A DNA stretch of 6,059 nucleotides from Porphyromonadaceae bacterium UBA2720 (GCA_002353885.1 DEKO01000018.1:4785-10843), one strand, 5' to 3'; positions 1-5,989 are shown, counted from the first letter of the stretch. Made by a program: numbers and translations. Notes: generated by a model not told the origin, from the sequence alone.

Positions 1-932
1 AGCGCAATGGCCCAAGGCATGTAGTGATCCTCGGTGTGCGTGAATCGCTGCACATCGAGGTGGGTCTTCTCGAGCGAGTCGATCTCTTTGAAGACTTGGG
101 CAAGCACGCTGCCGCTGGTGGCACGGAAGTATTTGCCTCCGGTTGCTGATGCAATCTTGCGCAACGTTGCCTCGTCAATCACCACTGGCATGGTTTGATA
201 TTGAATGTTTCCTGCAAAGTCGATAGCCACAGGATAGGGAGCTGTTCCGTTGCTTCCGACACCGATGGTGTAGATTTTGATGCCATATTGATGGGCAATC
301 TGAGCAGCGGTGAGCGGTGCAACCACTCCGGTGTTGTTCGATCCGTCAGTGAGCAGGATGATGCTCTTGCTCTTGGCTTTGCCATCCTTGATGCGATTGA
401 TGCTGGTGGCAATGCCATCGCCGATGGCAGTACCATCCTCAAGCAGCCCCATCTTGATTTGCCCGATGGCGTTGACCAGCGTAGCATTGTCCATGGTCAT
501 GGGCACCTGAGTGAAGCTCTCGCCGGCAAAGAGCACCAGACCGATGTTATCATGCTCGCGCCCTGCGACAAACTGCGTCGCCACCTTCTTGGCCGACTCC
601 ATGCGATTGGGTTTGAAATCCTTGGCCAGCATCGATGTTGAGACATCCATGGCCACGATGATGTCGGTTCCCTCCACGTCGCTTGTCGACCACGAGTCGT
701 GAGTCTGCGGACGGCACAGGATGACGATAAGGCACCCCAGTGCAGCCAAACGCAGTGCAAATGGCAAGTGAGTGAGCCATGTGCGCCAACTAGCTGGCAC
801 ACCATCGAATGCCTGTGTCGTGCTCATGCGCATGGTGGGATGCGCATTGCGGTGGTTATAGACATACCATGCAATGAGTGGCAGATAGATCAGCAGCAGC
901 CACAACCACTGGGGATGCAACATCTGTGTCAT
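1..932 (-). CDS. batA: BatA-type membrane-anchored VWA protein (3' end cut by window edge)
   Basis: I translated this frame by hand; it stays open for 310 codons and runs off the left edge. Residues about 7-25 and 55-72 are hydrophobic and should be membrane segments, followed by a von Willebrand factor A domain (about 88-285). The metal-binding MIDAS residues are all visible: DVSTS at 96-100, T168 in EDGTAIGDG, and D196 in LLTDGSNNTG. The last visible residues (YMPWAIA) are where BatA proteins enter a C-terminal membrane helix, so probably only some 20-30 residues are missing. BatA belongs to the Bacteroides aerotolerance operon and is thought to present its VWA domain in the periplasm beside BatB and near MoxR-linked partners; its molecular target is not known. 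The start ATG overlaps the stop of the upstream gene as ATGA and has a perfect Shine-Dalgarno sequence 7 nt away, which fixes the start. Confidence 0.95.
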   Translation of the reverse strand, partial: MTQMLHPQWLWLLLIYLPLIAWYVYNHRNAHPTMRMSTTQAFDGVPASWRTWLTHLPFALRLAALGCLIVILCRPQTHDSWSTSDVEGTDIIVAMDVSTSMLAKDFKPNRMESAKKVATQFVAGREHDNIGLVLFAGESFTQVPMTMDNATLVNAIGQIKMGLLEDGTAIGDGIATSINRIKDGKAKSKSIILLTDGSNNTGVVAPLTAAQIAHQYGIKIYTIGVGSNGTAPYPVAIDFAGNIQYQTMPVVIDEATLRKIASATGGKYFRATSGSVLAQVFKEIDSLEKTHLDVQRFTHTEDHYMPWAIA

Positions 933-1900
933 GGCTTCACCTCCTTCTCTGTGGTGTCGGCAGCCGACGGCTCAACAATGGGCTTGGTCTGCTCGACAAA
1001 GTTGACAGCACGCTGATAGGCCATCTCGTTGTCATCGGCCAGCGGGCGCACTGCAGCAAACTTGACAATATCGGCCATCTCAAGAATCATGGTCAGTTGC
1101 TCGTTGACGGCTCGTGTCTCGTTGCGTTCCTTCAAAGTCTTCACAATCTCGGTACTGGTCATCTCGACCGCATTGATGCCAAAGCGCCGGTCAATGTAGA
1201 CACGCAAGATGTCGGTCAGTCCGGTGAAATACTCCTTTTCTTGGCCGTTCTGCCACAGTTGCCGCTGCTTGAGCGCCTCAAGGTTGATCATGGCCTCATC
1301 ATAAGGCGGCAGGCGCTTCTTCTCGGGCCGCAACGGGTTGCGTCCGTGACGATACCACTTGAGGTAGTAGTAAATGCCTCCGACGATGAGCAACAATGCC
1401 AGTAACCATGCCCACCAGTAGTCGGCAATCCAGTCGGGCACCCAGTCGAAGAGTTTGAACGGAACCGACTCAACAGGCTTGATGTCGATAATGTTTTTAG
1501 TCGTGTCGACAGGCACTGGGAGCACCTTGAGGCTGAGTGGATTGCTTTGCACGGTGTCGGCGCCCACAATATATTCGATGGGAGGCAAGACATATAGCCC
1601 CGAATCAAAGGCCTGCAAGATGAGGTCGCGGTTGATCTGCTCGCGTTTGTTGCCCAGTTGTGTGGTGTCGGCCTTGGGCTTGCTGGCGATCTCGACCATC
1701 GATGTTAGCGTGTCGCTCTTCTCCAATGCCAGCCGCCCTTGAGTCCCGTTGTCCTGAACAATCTCAAGATGCAACGCCGTTACTCGCCCCATCACAAGGT
1801 GAGTCGAGTCGAGCTTGGCCTTGATGGTGACATTGCCTGCAGCAATGCCCAGCCACATCATGGCCGTTGCAATCAATAATGTGTATCTATTAATTCTCAT
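929..1900 (-). CDS. Exported one-pass membrane protein of the Bat operon (BatD-like outer domain, DUF4381-like tail)
   Basis: 323 residues. Residues 1-22 form a signal peptide (MRINRYTLLIATAMM, cleavage probably after AAG). Residues about 23-140 look like a beta-rich periplasmic domain of the kind seen in BatD proteins (expected LPPIEY and NPLSLKV strands at 105-125). A membrane helix lies at 161-180 between W- and Y-rich edges. The cytoplasmic part (about 195-305) resembles DUF4381: LPPYDEAMINLEAL at 198-210, LTDILRVYIDRRFGINAVEMTSTE at 228-251 (key features: LRxYIxxRFG, then T-S-T-E). Such proteins sit between the DUF58 and batA genes in many Bacteroidetes and probably form part of the membrane complex. 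The start at 1900 is the last of five closely spaced ATGs inside a 7-bp repeat; the in-frame ATG at 1921 is closed by a TAA. The stop overlaps batA by 4 nt. The family assignment is from memory of motifs, not a search. Confidence 0.88.
   Translation of the reverse strand: MRINRYTLLIATAMMWLGIAAGNVTIKAKLDSTHLVMGRVTALHLEIVQDNGTQGRLALEKSDTLTSMVEIASKPKADTTQLGNKREQINRDLILQAFDSGLYVLPPIEYIVGADTVQSNPLSLKVLPVPVDTTKNIIDIKPVESVPFKLFDWVPDWIADYWWAWLLALLLIVGGIYYYLKWYRHGRNPLRPEKKRLPPYDEAMINLEALKQRQLWQNGQEKEYFTGLTDILRVYIDRRFGINAVEMTSTEIVKTLKERNETRAVNEQLTMILEMADIVKFAAVRPLADDNEMAYQRAVNFVEQTKPIVEPSAADTTEKEVKP
937..946 (-). promoter_or_regulatory. Perfect extended Shine-Dalgarno sequence for batA
   Basis: The minus strand reads AAGGAGGTGA, a 10-nt perfect complement of the usual 3' tail of 16S rRNA (TCACCTCCTT). 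The GGAGG core is 7 nt from the batA ATG at 932. It lies inside the last codons of the preceding gene (E-K-E-V-K-P-stop). None of the other five starts in the window has such a site, and Bacteroidetes generally initiate without one. It could be functional for reinitiation at the ATGA overlap, or a by-product of the Glu-Lys-Glu-Val codons. Confidence 0.6.
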
Positions 1901-1930
1901 TGCGCATTATGCATTGTGCATTATGCATTT
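1899..1930. repeat. 7-bp tandem repeat, ATTRTGC family, copy 1
   Basis: Four consecutive heptamers on the plus strand start at 1899, 1906, 1913 and 1920: ATTGCGC, ATTATGC, ATTGTGC, ATTATGC, then a partial ATTT. The array fills almost all of the 35-bp gap between the DUF58 gene and the BatD-like gene and reaches into the latter's start codon (CAT at 1898-1900). The same family recurs at 6036-6059. Confidence 0.9.
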
Positions 1931-1935
1931 AAAAA

Positions 1936-2805
1936 TTATCCTCGTTGTTTGAACAGTGCCATGAGCGAGCGCACAAAGTCCTCGTCGGTGGCCACAGATG
2001 CCAAGTCGACCTTGCAGCGCTGGACAGTGTCGTTAAGCACTTGCTGACGGTCATACCACCATCGGCTGTAGGCCTGCCTGACCCGCTGGCTGCTGGTGTC
2101 GACCCATCGCATGGTGCCTCGCTCGGCATCGAGCACGCGCATCAGCCCCACATTGGGCATCTGTGCCTCGCGCTTGTCATAGACCTGAATGGCAATGAGG
2201 TCGTGCTTGTGATTGGCAATCGACATAGCCTTGTAGTAGTCGTGCGTGTCGATAAAGTCGCTGACCAGGAAGGTGGTGCAACGCTTCTTCAGCGCACTAG
2301 TCATATACTCCAGTGCCTGATTGATGTCGGTGCCCGTGCTCTGGGGGGTGAAATTGAGCAGCTCGCGGATGACAAGCAAGATGTGCTTTCGACCCTTCTT
2401 GGGAGGGATGAACTTCTCGATGCGGTCGGTGAAGAAGATGACCCCAACCTTGTCGTTGTTCTGTATGGCCGAGAATGCCAGTGTGGCAGCCACCTCGGCC
2501 ATGACCTCGCGCTTGACCTCGCCCACTGCACCAAAGTCGCGACTGCCACTGACGTCAACCAGCAGCATCACGGTGAGCTCTCGCTCCTCCTCATAGACCT
2601 TGACGTAGGGTTTGTTGTATCGGGCAGTGACGTTCCAGTCGATGTCGCGCACATCATCACCATACTGATACTCGCGCACCTCACTGAACGTCATGCCACG
2701 TCCCTTGAAGGCCGAGTGATACTCTCCGGCAAAGATGTTCTGCGAGAGTCCTTTGGCCTTGATTTCGATTTTGCGTACCTTCTGCAACAGTTCGTTCTGC
2801 TCCAT
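1936..2805 (-). CDS. DUF58 protein with VWA-like fold and intact MIDAS motif
   Basis: 289 residues, normal length for the family and no membrane segment, so probably cytoplasmic. The DUF58 signature is clear: GRGMTFSEVREYQYGDDVRDIDW at about 35-57 (key: F-x-E-x-R-x-Y-x-x-G-D-D-x-R-D-I-D-W) followed by ARYNKPYVKVYEEERE. The VWA-like part follows with DVSGS at 84-88, T159 in TGTD, and D183 in VSDF, giving a complete set of metal-binding residues. DUF58 proteins are nearly always encoded next to MoxR ATPases and are believed to be their partners or adaptors; the client is unknown. The ATG at 2805 directly precedes the conserved MEQNELLQKVRKIEIKAK start, and no Shine-Dalgarno sequence is seen. 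It is 82 nt downstream of the ATPase gene and 35 nt upstream of the next gene, so co-transcription is likely. Both flanking gaps are filled with heptamer repeats. Confidence 0.94.
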   Translation of the reverse strand: MEQNELLQKVRKIEIKAKGLSQNIFAGEYHSAFKGRGMTFSEVREYQYGDDVRDIDWNVTARYNKPYVKVYEEERELTVMLLVDVSGSRDFGAVGEVKREVMAEVAATLAFSAIQNNDKVGVIFFTDRIEKFIPPKKGRKHILLVIRELLNFTPQSTGTDINQALEYMTSALKKRCTTFLVSDFIDTHDYYKAMSIANHKHDLIAIQVYDKREAQMPNVGLMRVLDAERGTMRWVDTSSQRVRQAYSRWWYDRQQVLNDTVQRCKVDLASVATDEDFVRSLMALFKQRG

Positions 2806-2810
2806 TTCTC

Positions 2811-2845
2811 AGACTTTAGACGATAGACGTTAGACGCTAGACGTT
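2811..2845. repeat. 7-bp tandem repeat, AGACGTT family
   Basis: Five consecutive heptamers on the plus strand start at 2811, 2818, 2825, 2832 and 2839. All begin AGAC and end T; the two positions before the last vary (consensus AGACGTT). They lie in the gap between the ATPase and DUF58 genes, starting 5 nt upstream of the DUF58 ATG. On the operon strand several units carry a TAA or TAG. Confidence 0.9.
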
Positions 2846-2852
2846 AGCAGCA

Positions 2853-2880
2853 ACTAGAAACTCAAAACTAACAACTAAAA
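2853..2880. repeat. 7-bp tandem repeat, ACTAAAA family
   Basis: Four consecutive heptamers on the plus strand start at 2853, 2860, 2867 and 2874. Each is within one base of ACTAAAA. They continue the 7-bp register of the AGACGTT array, from which they are separated by exactly one heptamer (AGCAGCA, 2846-2852), and end 7 nt before the stop codon of the ATPase gene. Confidence 0.85.
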
Positions 2881-2887
2881 ACCAGCG

Positions 2888-3883
2888 TCAAGGCACTGCG
2901 ATCTTGTCAAGGATGTTGCTGATGATCTCGTCAGCGCTGATGTTGTTGGCCTCGGCCTCATAGCTCAGCCCCAGACGGTGACGCATCACGTCGTGGCAGA
3001 CGGCACGCACATCCTCGGGAATGACATATCCACGGCCCTTGAGGAAGGCGTAGGCCCTGGCTGCCAAGGCCATGCTGATGCTTGCACGCGGCGACGAACC
3101 GAACGAAATCATGCTCTGCAGGTCCTTCATGCCGTAGTCGGCCGGGAAACGTGTTGCAAACACGATGTCGACAATGTATCGCTCAATCTTCTCATCGATA
3201 TAAATCTTCTGCACCACGCGGCGTGTGTCGACAATGTCGGCCGGGGTGACCAGCGCATTGACTTGTCGAGGCTCGGGGGCTATGTTCATCTTGATAATCT
3301 CGGCTTCCTCGGCCTTGCTGGGATATCCGATGACCACCTTCATCAAGAATCGGTCGACCTGTGCCTCGGGCAGCGGATAGGTTCCTTCTTGCTCGATGGG
3401 GTTCTGCGTTGCCAGCACCAGGAAGGGGTCGTCGAGCGCAAAGGTCTGCTCGCCAATGGTCACCTGCCGTTCCTGCATGGCCTCGAGCAGAGCACTCTGC
3501 ACCTTGGCCGGAGCACGGTTAATCTCGTCGGCAAGGATAAAGTTGGCAAAGACCGGACCTTTCTTGACCTCGAAGCGCTCCTTCTGCATGCTATAGACCA
3601 TGGTGCCCACGACGTCGGCAGGCAGCAGGTCGGGGGTGAATTGTATGCGGCTGAACCGCGCATCGATGAGTCCCGCCAGCGTCTTGATGGCCAACGTCTT
3701 GGCCAATCCTGGCACGCCTTCTAGCAAAACATGTCCATTGGCTAGCAATGCAATCAGCAGTGAATCAACCAGATGCTTCTGTCCCACAATGGTGGTGTCC
3801 ATACCTTGCTTGATCATGTTGACAAAGTTGCTGCGACTGGCAATCATGTCGTTCAACTCGCGGATATTTACTGTATCGCTCAT
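2888..3883 (-). CDS. moxR: MoxR-family AAA+ ATPase
   Basis: 331 residues, the usual length for a MoxR ATPase, cytoplasmic. The nucleotide-binding motifs are in order: Walker A GVPGLAKT at 56-63, Walker B ILADEINRAP at 116-125 (D119, E120), sensor 1 with N161 in LATQNP, the arginine-finger region EAQVDRF at 173-179, and sensor 2 with R266 in GSSPRA. The stretch TQNPIEQEGTYPLPEAQVDR is diagnostic of the MoxR (AAA_3) subfamily. MoxR ATPases act as hexameric chaperone-like machines that work with VWA-domain proteins in assembly or stress tolerance; here the partners are the DUF58 and BatA genes downstream. The gene is first in the operon, with a Bacteroidetes-type promoter about 55 nt upstream and no Shine-Dalgarno sequence. 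The specific symbol reflects family membership only. Confidence 0.96.
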   Translation of the reverse strand: MSDTVNIRELNDMIASRSNFVNMIKQGMDTTIVGQKHLVDSLLIALLANGHVLLEGVPGLAKTLAIKTLAGLIDARFSRIQFTPDLLPADVVGTMVYSMQKERFEVKKGPVFANFILADEINRAPAKVQSALLEAMQERQVTIGEQTFALDDPFLVLATQNPIEQEGTYPLPEAQVDRFLMKVVIGYPSKAEEAEIIKMNIAPEPRQVNALVTPADIVDTRRVVQKIYIDEKIERYIVDIVFATRFPADYGMKDLQSMISFGSSPRASISMALAARAYAFLKGRGYVIPEDVRAVCHDVMRHRLGLSYEAEANNISADEIISNILDKIAVP

Positions 3884-3910
3884 GTTCTGAATCTATGATT
3901 TTGTTGTCTC

Positions 3911-3925
3911 CGCGAACCATTCGCG
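3911..3925. promoter_or_regulatory. Perfect inverted repeat in the leader of the MoxR gene
   Basis: CGCGAA (3911-3916), 3-nt spacer CCA, TTCGCG (3920-3925). It lies between the predicted -7 element (3937-3944) and the ATG at 3883, so it is probably within the first 25 nt of the mRNA. It could be a short 5' leader hairpin or a dimeric repressor site. It is GC-rich in an otherwise AT-rich stretch. Confidence 0.5.
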
Positions 3926-3936
3926 AAAACTTGATG

Positions 3937-3969
3937 CAAAGGTATCACATTCGGCCCGATACCACCAAG
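3937..3969 (-). promoter_or_regulatory. Bacteroidetes-type promoter for the MoxR/Bat operon
   Basis: On the minus strand the -7 box reads TACCTTTG (3944-3937), an exact match to TAnnTTTG. A -33 box CTTG (3969-3966, consensus TTTG) is 21 nt upstream. Transcription should start near 3930, leaving a leader of roughly 48 nt. No other promoter-like match was noticed between the operon's genes. Confidence 0.65.
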
Positions 3970-4081
3970 AAAAAGCACGTTAAATAAACAAATATTAAGT
4001 TAGAATTGTTAAAACTCAGGCTTGAACTGAAAATGGATAATCGAAAAACGAGAATTGCGCTTTCATGTCAGACAAAAGTGT

Positions 4082-4089
4082 TATCTTTG
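4082..4089 (+). promoter_or_regulatory. Promoter -7 element for the hydrolase gene
   Basis: TATCTTTG matches the Bacteroidetes TAnnTTTG -7 box exactly. There is no TTTG at the ideal 19-21 nt distance; the nearest candidate, ATTG at 4054-4057, is 24 nt away, so the -33 box is weak. If used, transcription would begin near 4095, downstream of the ATG at 4065, making 4113 the only usable start for the hydrolase. Confidence 0.5.
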
Positions 4090-4112
4090 TAGTCCTAAAT
4101 TTCAAAATAACA

Positions 4113-5042
4113 ATGACTAAGCGAAGCAAAAAATGGCTCTGGATCATTGCGGCCGTGCTGCTGGCGGGCATCGCAGCGGCATGGTGGGCCTTCAGACCGA
4201 GCGACAAAATCCCGACCGTGAGCAACGGCCGCATCGAACGTTTTGCCCAATTTGACTCAGAATATGTCACTCCCCGCACGGTGCTTGTGTGGTTGCCAGC
4301 AGGCTATCAGACAGGTGACTCGGTGGATGTACTTTATATGCATGACGGCCAGATGCTATTTGACTCATCAATAACATGGAATGGCCAAGAATGGCAGGTC
4401 GACGAGATTTCGAGCCAACTGATGAGCGACTCGGCCATGCGCCGTTGCATCGTTGTGGGCATCGAAAACACGTCAGAGCGACTAAAAGAGTACTTCCCGA
4501 CCAAAATCTGGCATCACCTCCCGGTCGATGTCCGTGGCCAGGTTGACGTCGACGACCTGCTCGGCGACGACTACTTGCAGTTTGTCGTCGAGGAAGTCAA
4601 GCCATTCATCGACAAGCGCTACCACCCCCTCACTTCACGTGAGCACACGTTCATGATGGGGTCAAGCATGGGTGGCTTAATCTCACTGTATGCCCTGTGC
4701 GAGTATCCTCAGGTATTTGGTGGCGTGGCCTGCCTGTCGACTCACCTGTCGTTCGACCATCTGGACTACGGCACCACCAGCGACCAGTGGGCCGAAGCCT
4801 TCAGGCAATACGTTTCGCGCCAGTTGCCTCCATATGGTGGCCACATGGTCTATATGGACCATGGCACCGAGGGTCTGGATGGCGAATATGCAGAACACCA
4901 GGAACGCTTGGACAGCGTCTTCAAGGCTCAAGGTTGGGACAGGAAGCACTACCTGAGCCGAGTGTTTGAGGGGCATGAGCACAAGGAGATTTTCTGGTCC
5001 AAGCGCTTAGAGCAGCCATTGCTCTTCTTGCTAGGCAAGTGA
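4113..5042 (+). CDS. Exported or membrane-anchored alpha/beta-hydrolase, esterase D / enterochelin-esterase-like
   Basis: 309 residues. KRSKK followed by a hydrophobic stretch at 8-27 forms an uncleaved anchor or signal peptide; there is no lipobox cysteine. The rest matches the putative esterase family (PF00756): VLVWLPAGY at 57-65, the oxyanion-side motif LYMHDGQMLFD at 74-84, the nucleophile elbow GSSMGG at 183-188 with Ser185, a YMDHGTEG segment at 247-254, and GHEHKEIFW at 287-295, where His290 aligns with the family's H-N/K-E-x-x-W motif. Family members hydrolyse siderophore esters, feruloyl or acyl esters, or S-formylglutathione; the substrate here cannot be told, and no siderophore or polysaccharide genes are visible. 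An ATG at 4065 in the same frame would add 16 residues, but those lie over the promoter element, so 4113 is preferred. It is divergent from the Bat operon. Confidence 0.9.
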   Translation: MTKRSKKWLWIIAAVLLAGIAAAWWAFRPSDKIPTVSNGRIERFAQFDSEYVTPRTVLVWLPAGYQTGDSVDVLYMHDGQMLFDSSITWNGQEWQVDEISSQLMSDSAMRRCIVVGIENTSERLKEYFPTKIWHHLPVDVRGQVDVDDLLGDDYLQFVVEEVKPFIDKRYHPLTSREHTFMMGSSMGGLISLYALCEYPQVFGGVACLSTHLSFDHLDYGTTSDQWAEAFRQYVSRQLPPYGGHMVYMDHGTEGLDGEYAEHQERLDSVFKAQGWDRKHYLSRVFEGHEHKEIFWSKRLEQPLLFLLGK

Positions 5043-5084
5043 TGCGATATCAGGCCAGCAACCTTGCGGTAGGGCCACCAAAAA

Positions 5085-5106
5085 CAATAGTTATTGCTTA
5101 TTTTTG
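5085..5106 (+). terminator. Possible weak terminator after the hydrolase gene
   Basis: CAATA-GT-TATTG (5085-5096) forms a short 5-bp AT-rich hairpin followed within a few bases by TTATTTTTG. The stem is weak and the loop only 2 nt, so this is a tentative call. No better candidate exists between the two plus-strand genes. Confidence 0.25.
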
Positions 5107-5114
5107 CAAATTAA

Positions 5115-5146
5115 TTTGCTCATAATCCACAAAAAACATAACTTTG
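5115..5146 (+). promoter_or_regulatory. Consensus Bacteroidetes promoter for the secreted protein gene
   Basis: TTTG (5115-5118), 20-nt spacer, TAACTTTG (5139-5146). This is a full match to the TTTG / TAnnTTTG consensus at ideal spacing and the best promoter in the window. Transcription should start near 5152, giving a leader of about 45 nt that is AT-rich, without a Shine-Dalgarno sequence. Strong expression is likely. Confidence 0.85.
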
Positions 5147-5195
5147 CGCCGTGAATAATTTTCACATTTTACTAACCTTTTAAAAAACTATCATT

Positions 5196-5921
5196 ATGAA
5201 GAAAATTTTTACACTCCTTGCTGTGGCCTTGATGGCTACTGCGGCCAACGCCGAAACACTGACAGCTTGCGATGGCACGGCAACTAGCGCCTACGTCCCC
5301 ATGTATGGCCTGTATTATGACACCCAGGGCACAATCAGTCAAATGATTTATCCGGCCGACATGCTCACCGACATGCAAGGTAGCACCATCAGCAAGGTCA
5401 CTTTTTATGCCAACAGCGCTTTTGCACTGGGCGAAGGCAGCCTGAATTTCGGCATGACCACTGTTGACCAGAACGAGTTTGAGCAGACCGCTCCGATTGA
5501 AGGTGCTACTGTTGTGGGCACCGGCGCCCCCGTTGACGGCGAGACCGAATTGACGTTTGATCTGGATGAGCCGTTTGAGTACAATGGCGGCAACCTGCTG
5601 CTCGAGACCACAGTCACCACACCTGGCACTTGGAAAACGACCTATTTCTATGGCACCGAAATGGGAACATTCAGTGGTTATTATCAGTACACCACTGTTT
5701 CTGGCAACACACCCCAATACAGAATACAGTTCCTTCCAAAGGTCACCTTTGAGTACACCAATGATGTCACTGCCATCGAGAGCGTGAACGCAAACAAGGC
5801 TGTTGCTGGCGTGCGCTACTACAATCTGGCTGGCCAACAGATGCGTGAGCCCAACGGAGCCACCATCGTTGTCACCACCTACACCGACGGCACCAGCAGC
5901 ACCAGCAAGGTGATCAAGTAA
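5196..5921 (+). CDS. Secreted Bacteroidales protein of unknown function with C-terminal sorting-like module
   Basis: 241 residues. Residues 1-19 are a clear Sec signal peptide (MKKIFTLLAVALMATAANA, cut before E20). Residues about 25-187 appear to be a beta-sandwich-like domain; recognisable elements are GTATSAYVPMYGLYYD at 27-42, ISKVTFYAN at 65-72, LTFDLDEPFEYNGGNLLLE at 119-137, a TWKTTYFYG segment at 145-153 and FLPKVTFEY at 179-187. I recall this pattern from many exported proteins of Prevotella and Muribaculaceae, where it has no known function. The C-terminal part (about 192-241), with VRYYNLAGQQM and VVTTYTDGTSSTSKVIK, resembles the end modules of Bacteroidales surface proteins and more loosely the type IX secretion type A signal, so export past the outer membrane is possible but inferred. 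It has its own strong promoter and terminator and so stands alone. Confidence 0.9.
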   Translation: MKKIFTLLAVALMATAANAETLTACDGTATSAYVPMYGLYYDTQGTISQMIYPADMLTDMQGSTISKVTFYANSAFALGEGSLNFGMTTVDQNEFEQTAPIEGATVVGTGAPVDGETELTFDLDEPFEYNGGNLLLETTVTTPGTWKTTYFYGTEMGTFSGYYQYTTVSGNTPQYRIQFLPKVTFEYTNDVTAIESVNANKAVAGVRYYNLAGQQMREPNGATIVVTTYTDGTSSTSKVIK

Positions 5922-5951
5922 TCGCCGGCAGAACACAACACTCACAACACT

Positions 5952-5986
5952 ACTCGGGTGGCCTCTAGGCCGCCCGAGTTTTATTT
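5952..5986 (+). terminator. Strong intrinsic terminator of the secreted protein gene
   Basis: A 12-bp stem (5952-5963 with 5968-5979) starts ACTCGGG and contains one G-U pair. It closes on a TCTA loop and is followed by TTTTATTT. It lies 30 nt after the stop codon. Confidence 0.93.
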
Positions 5987-5989
5987 GAC

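Noticed and set aside
878..1405. Plus-strand frame of 175 codons across the end of the BatD-like gene and the start of batA
   Set aside because: It spans the ATGA overlap of two well-supported minus-strand genes and shows no known motif.
1945..2826. Long plus-strand open frame antisense to the DUF58 gene (293 codons)
   Set aside because: It is a mirror of a gene with unmistakable DUF58 motifs. Its translation shows no recognisable family, no sensible signal, and it reads through the heptamer repeat.
2811..2880. CRISPR array
   Set aside because: The units are 7 bp with no unique spacers, and no cas genes are present.
2978..3724. Plus-strand open frame of 248 codons antisense to the MoxR gene
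   Set aside because: The opposite strand encodes every AAA+ motif; this frame is a by-product of its codon use.
1499..4742. Frequent GTCGAC hexamers over both transcription units
   Set aside because: They fall inside coding regions at common Val-Asp, Ser-Thr and Arg-His codon pairs read on either strand, so they are explained by codon use rather than by a site family.
5053..5076. GGCC...GGCC hairpin after the hydrolase as a terminator
   Set aside because: Only a 4-bp stem with a long, poorly paired loop, and no T-tract follows.
5099..5106. TATTTTTG as a second -7 element ahead of the secreted protein
   Set aside because: It fits TAnnTTTG but has no TTTG-like box 19-21 nt upstream, while the element at 5139-5146 has a perfect partner.
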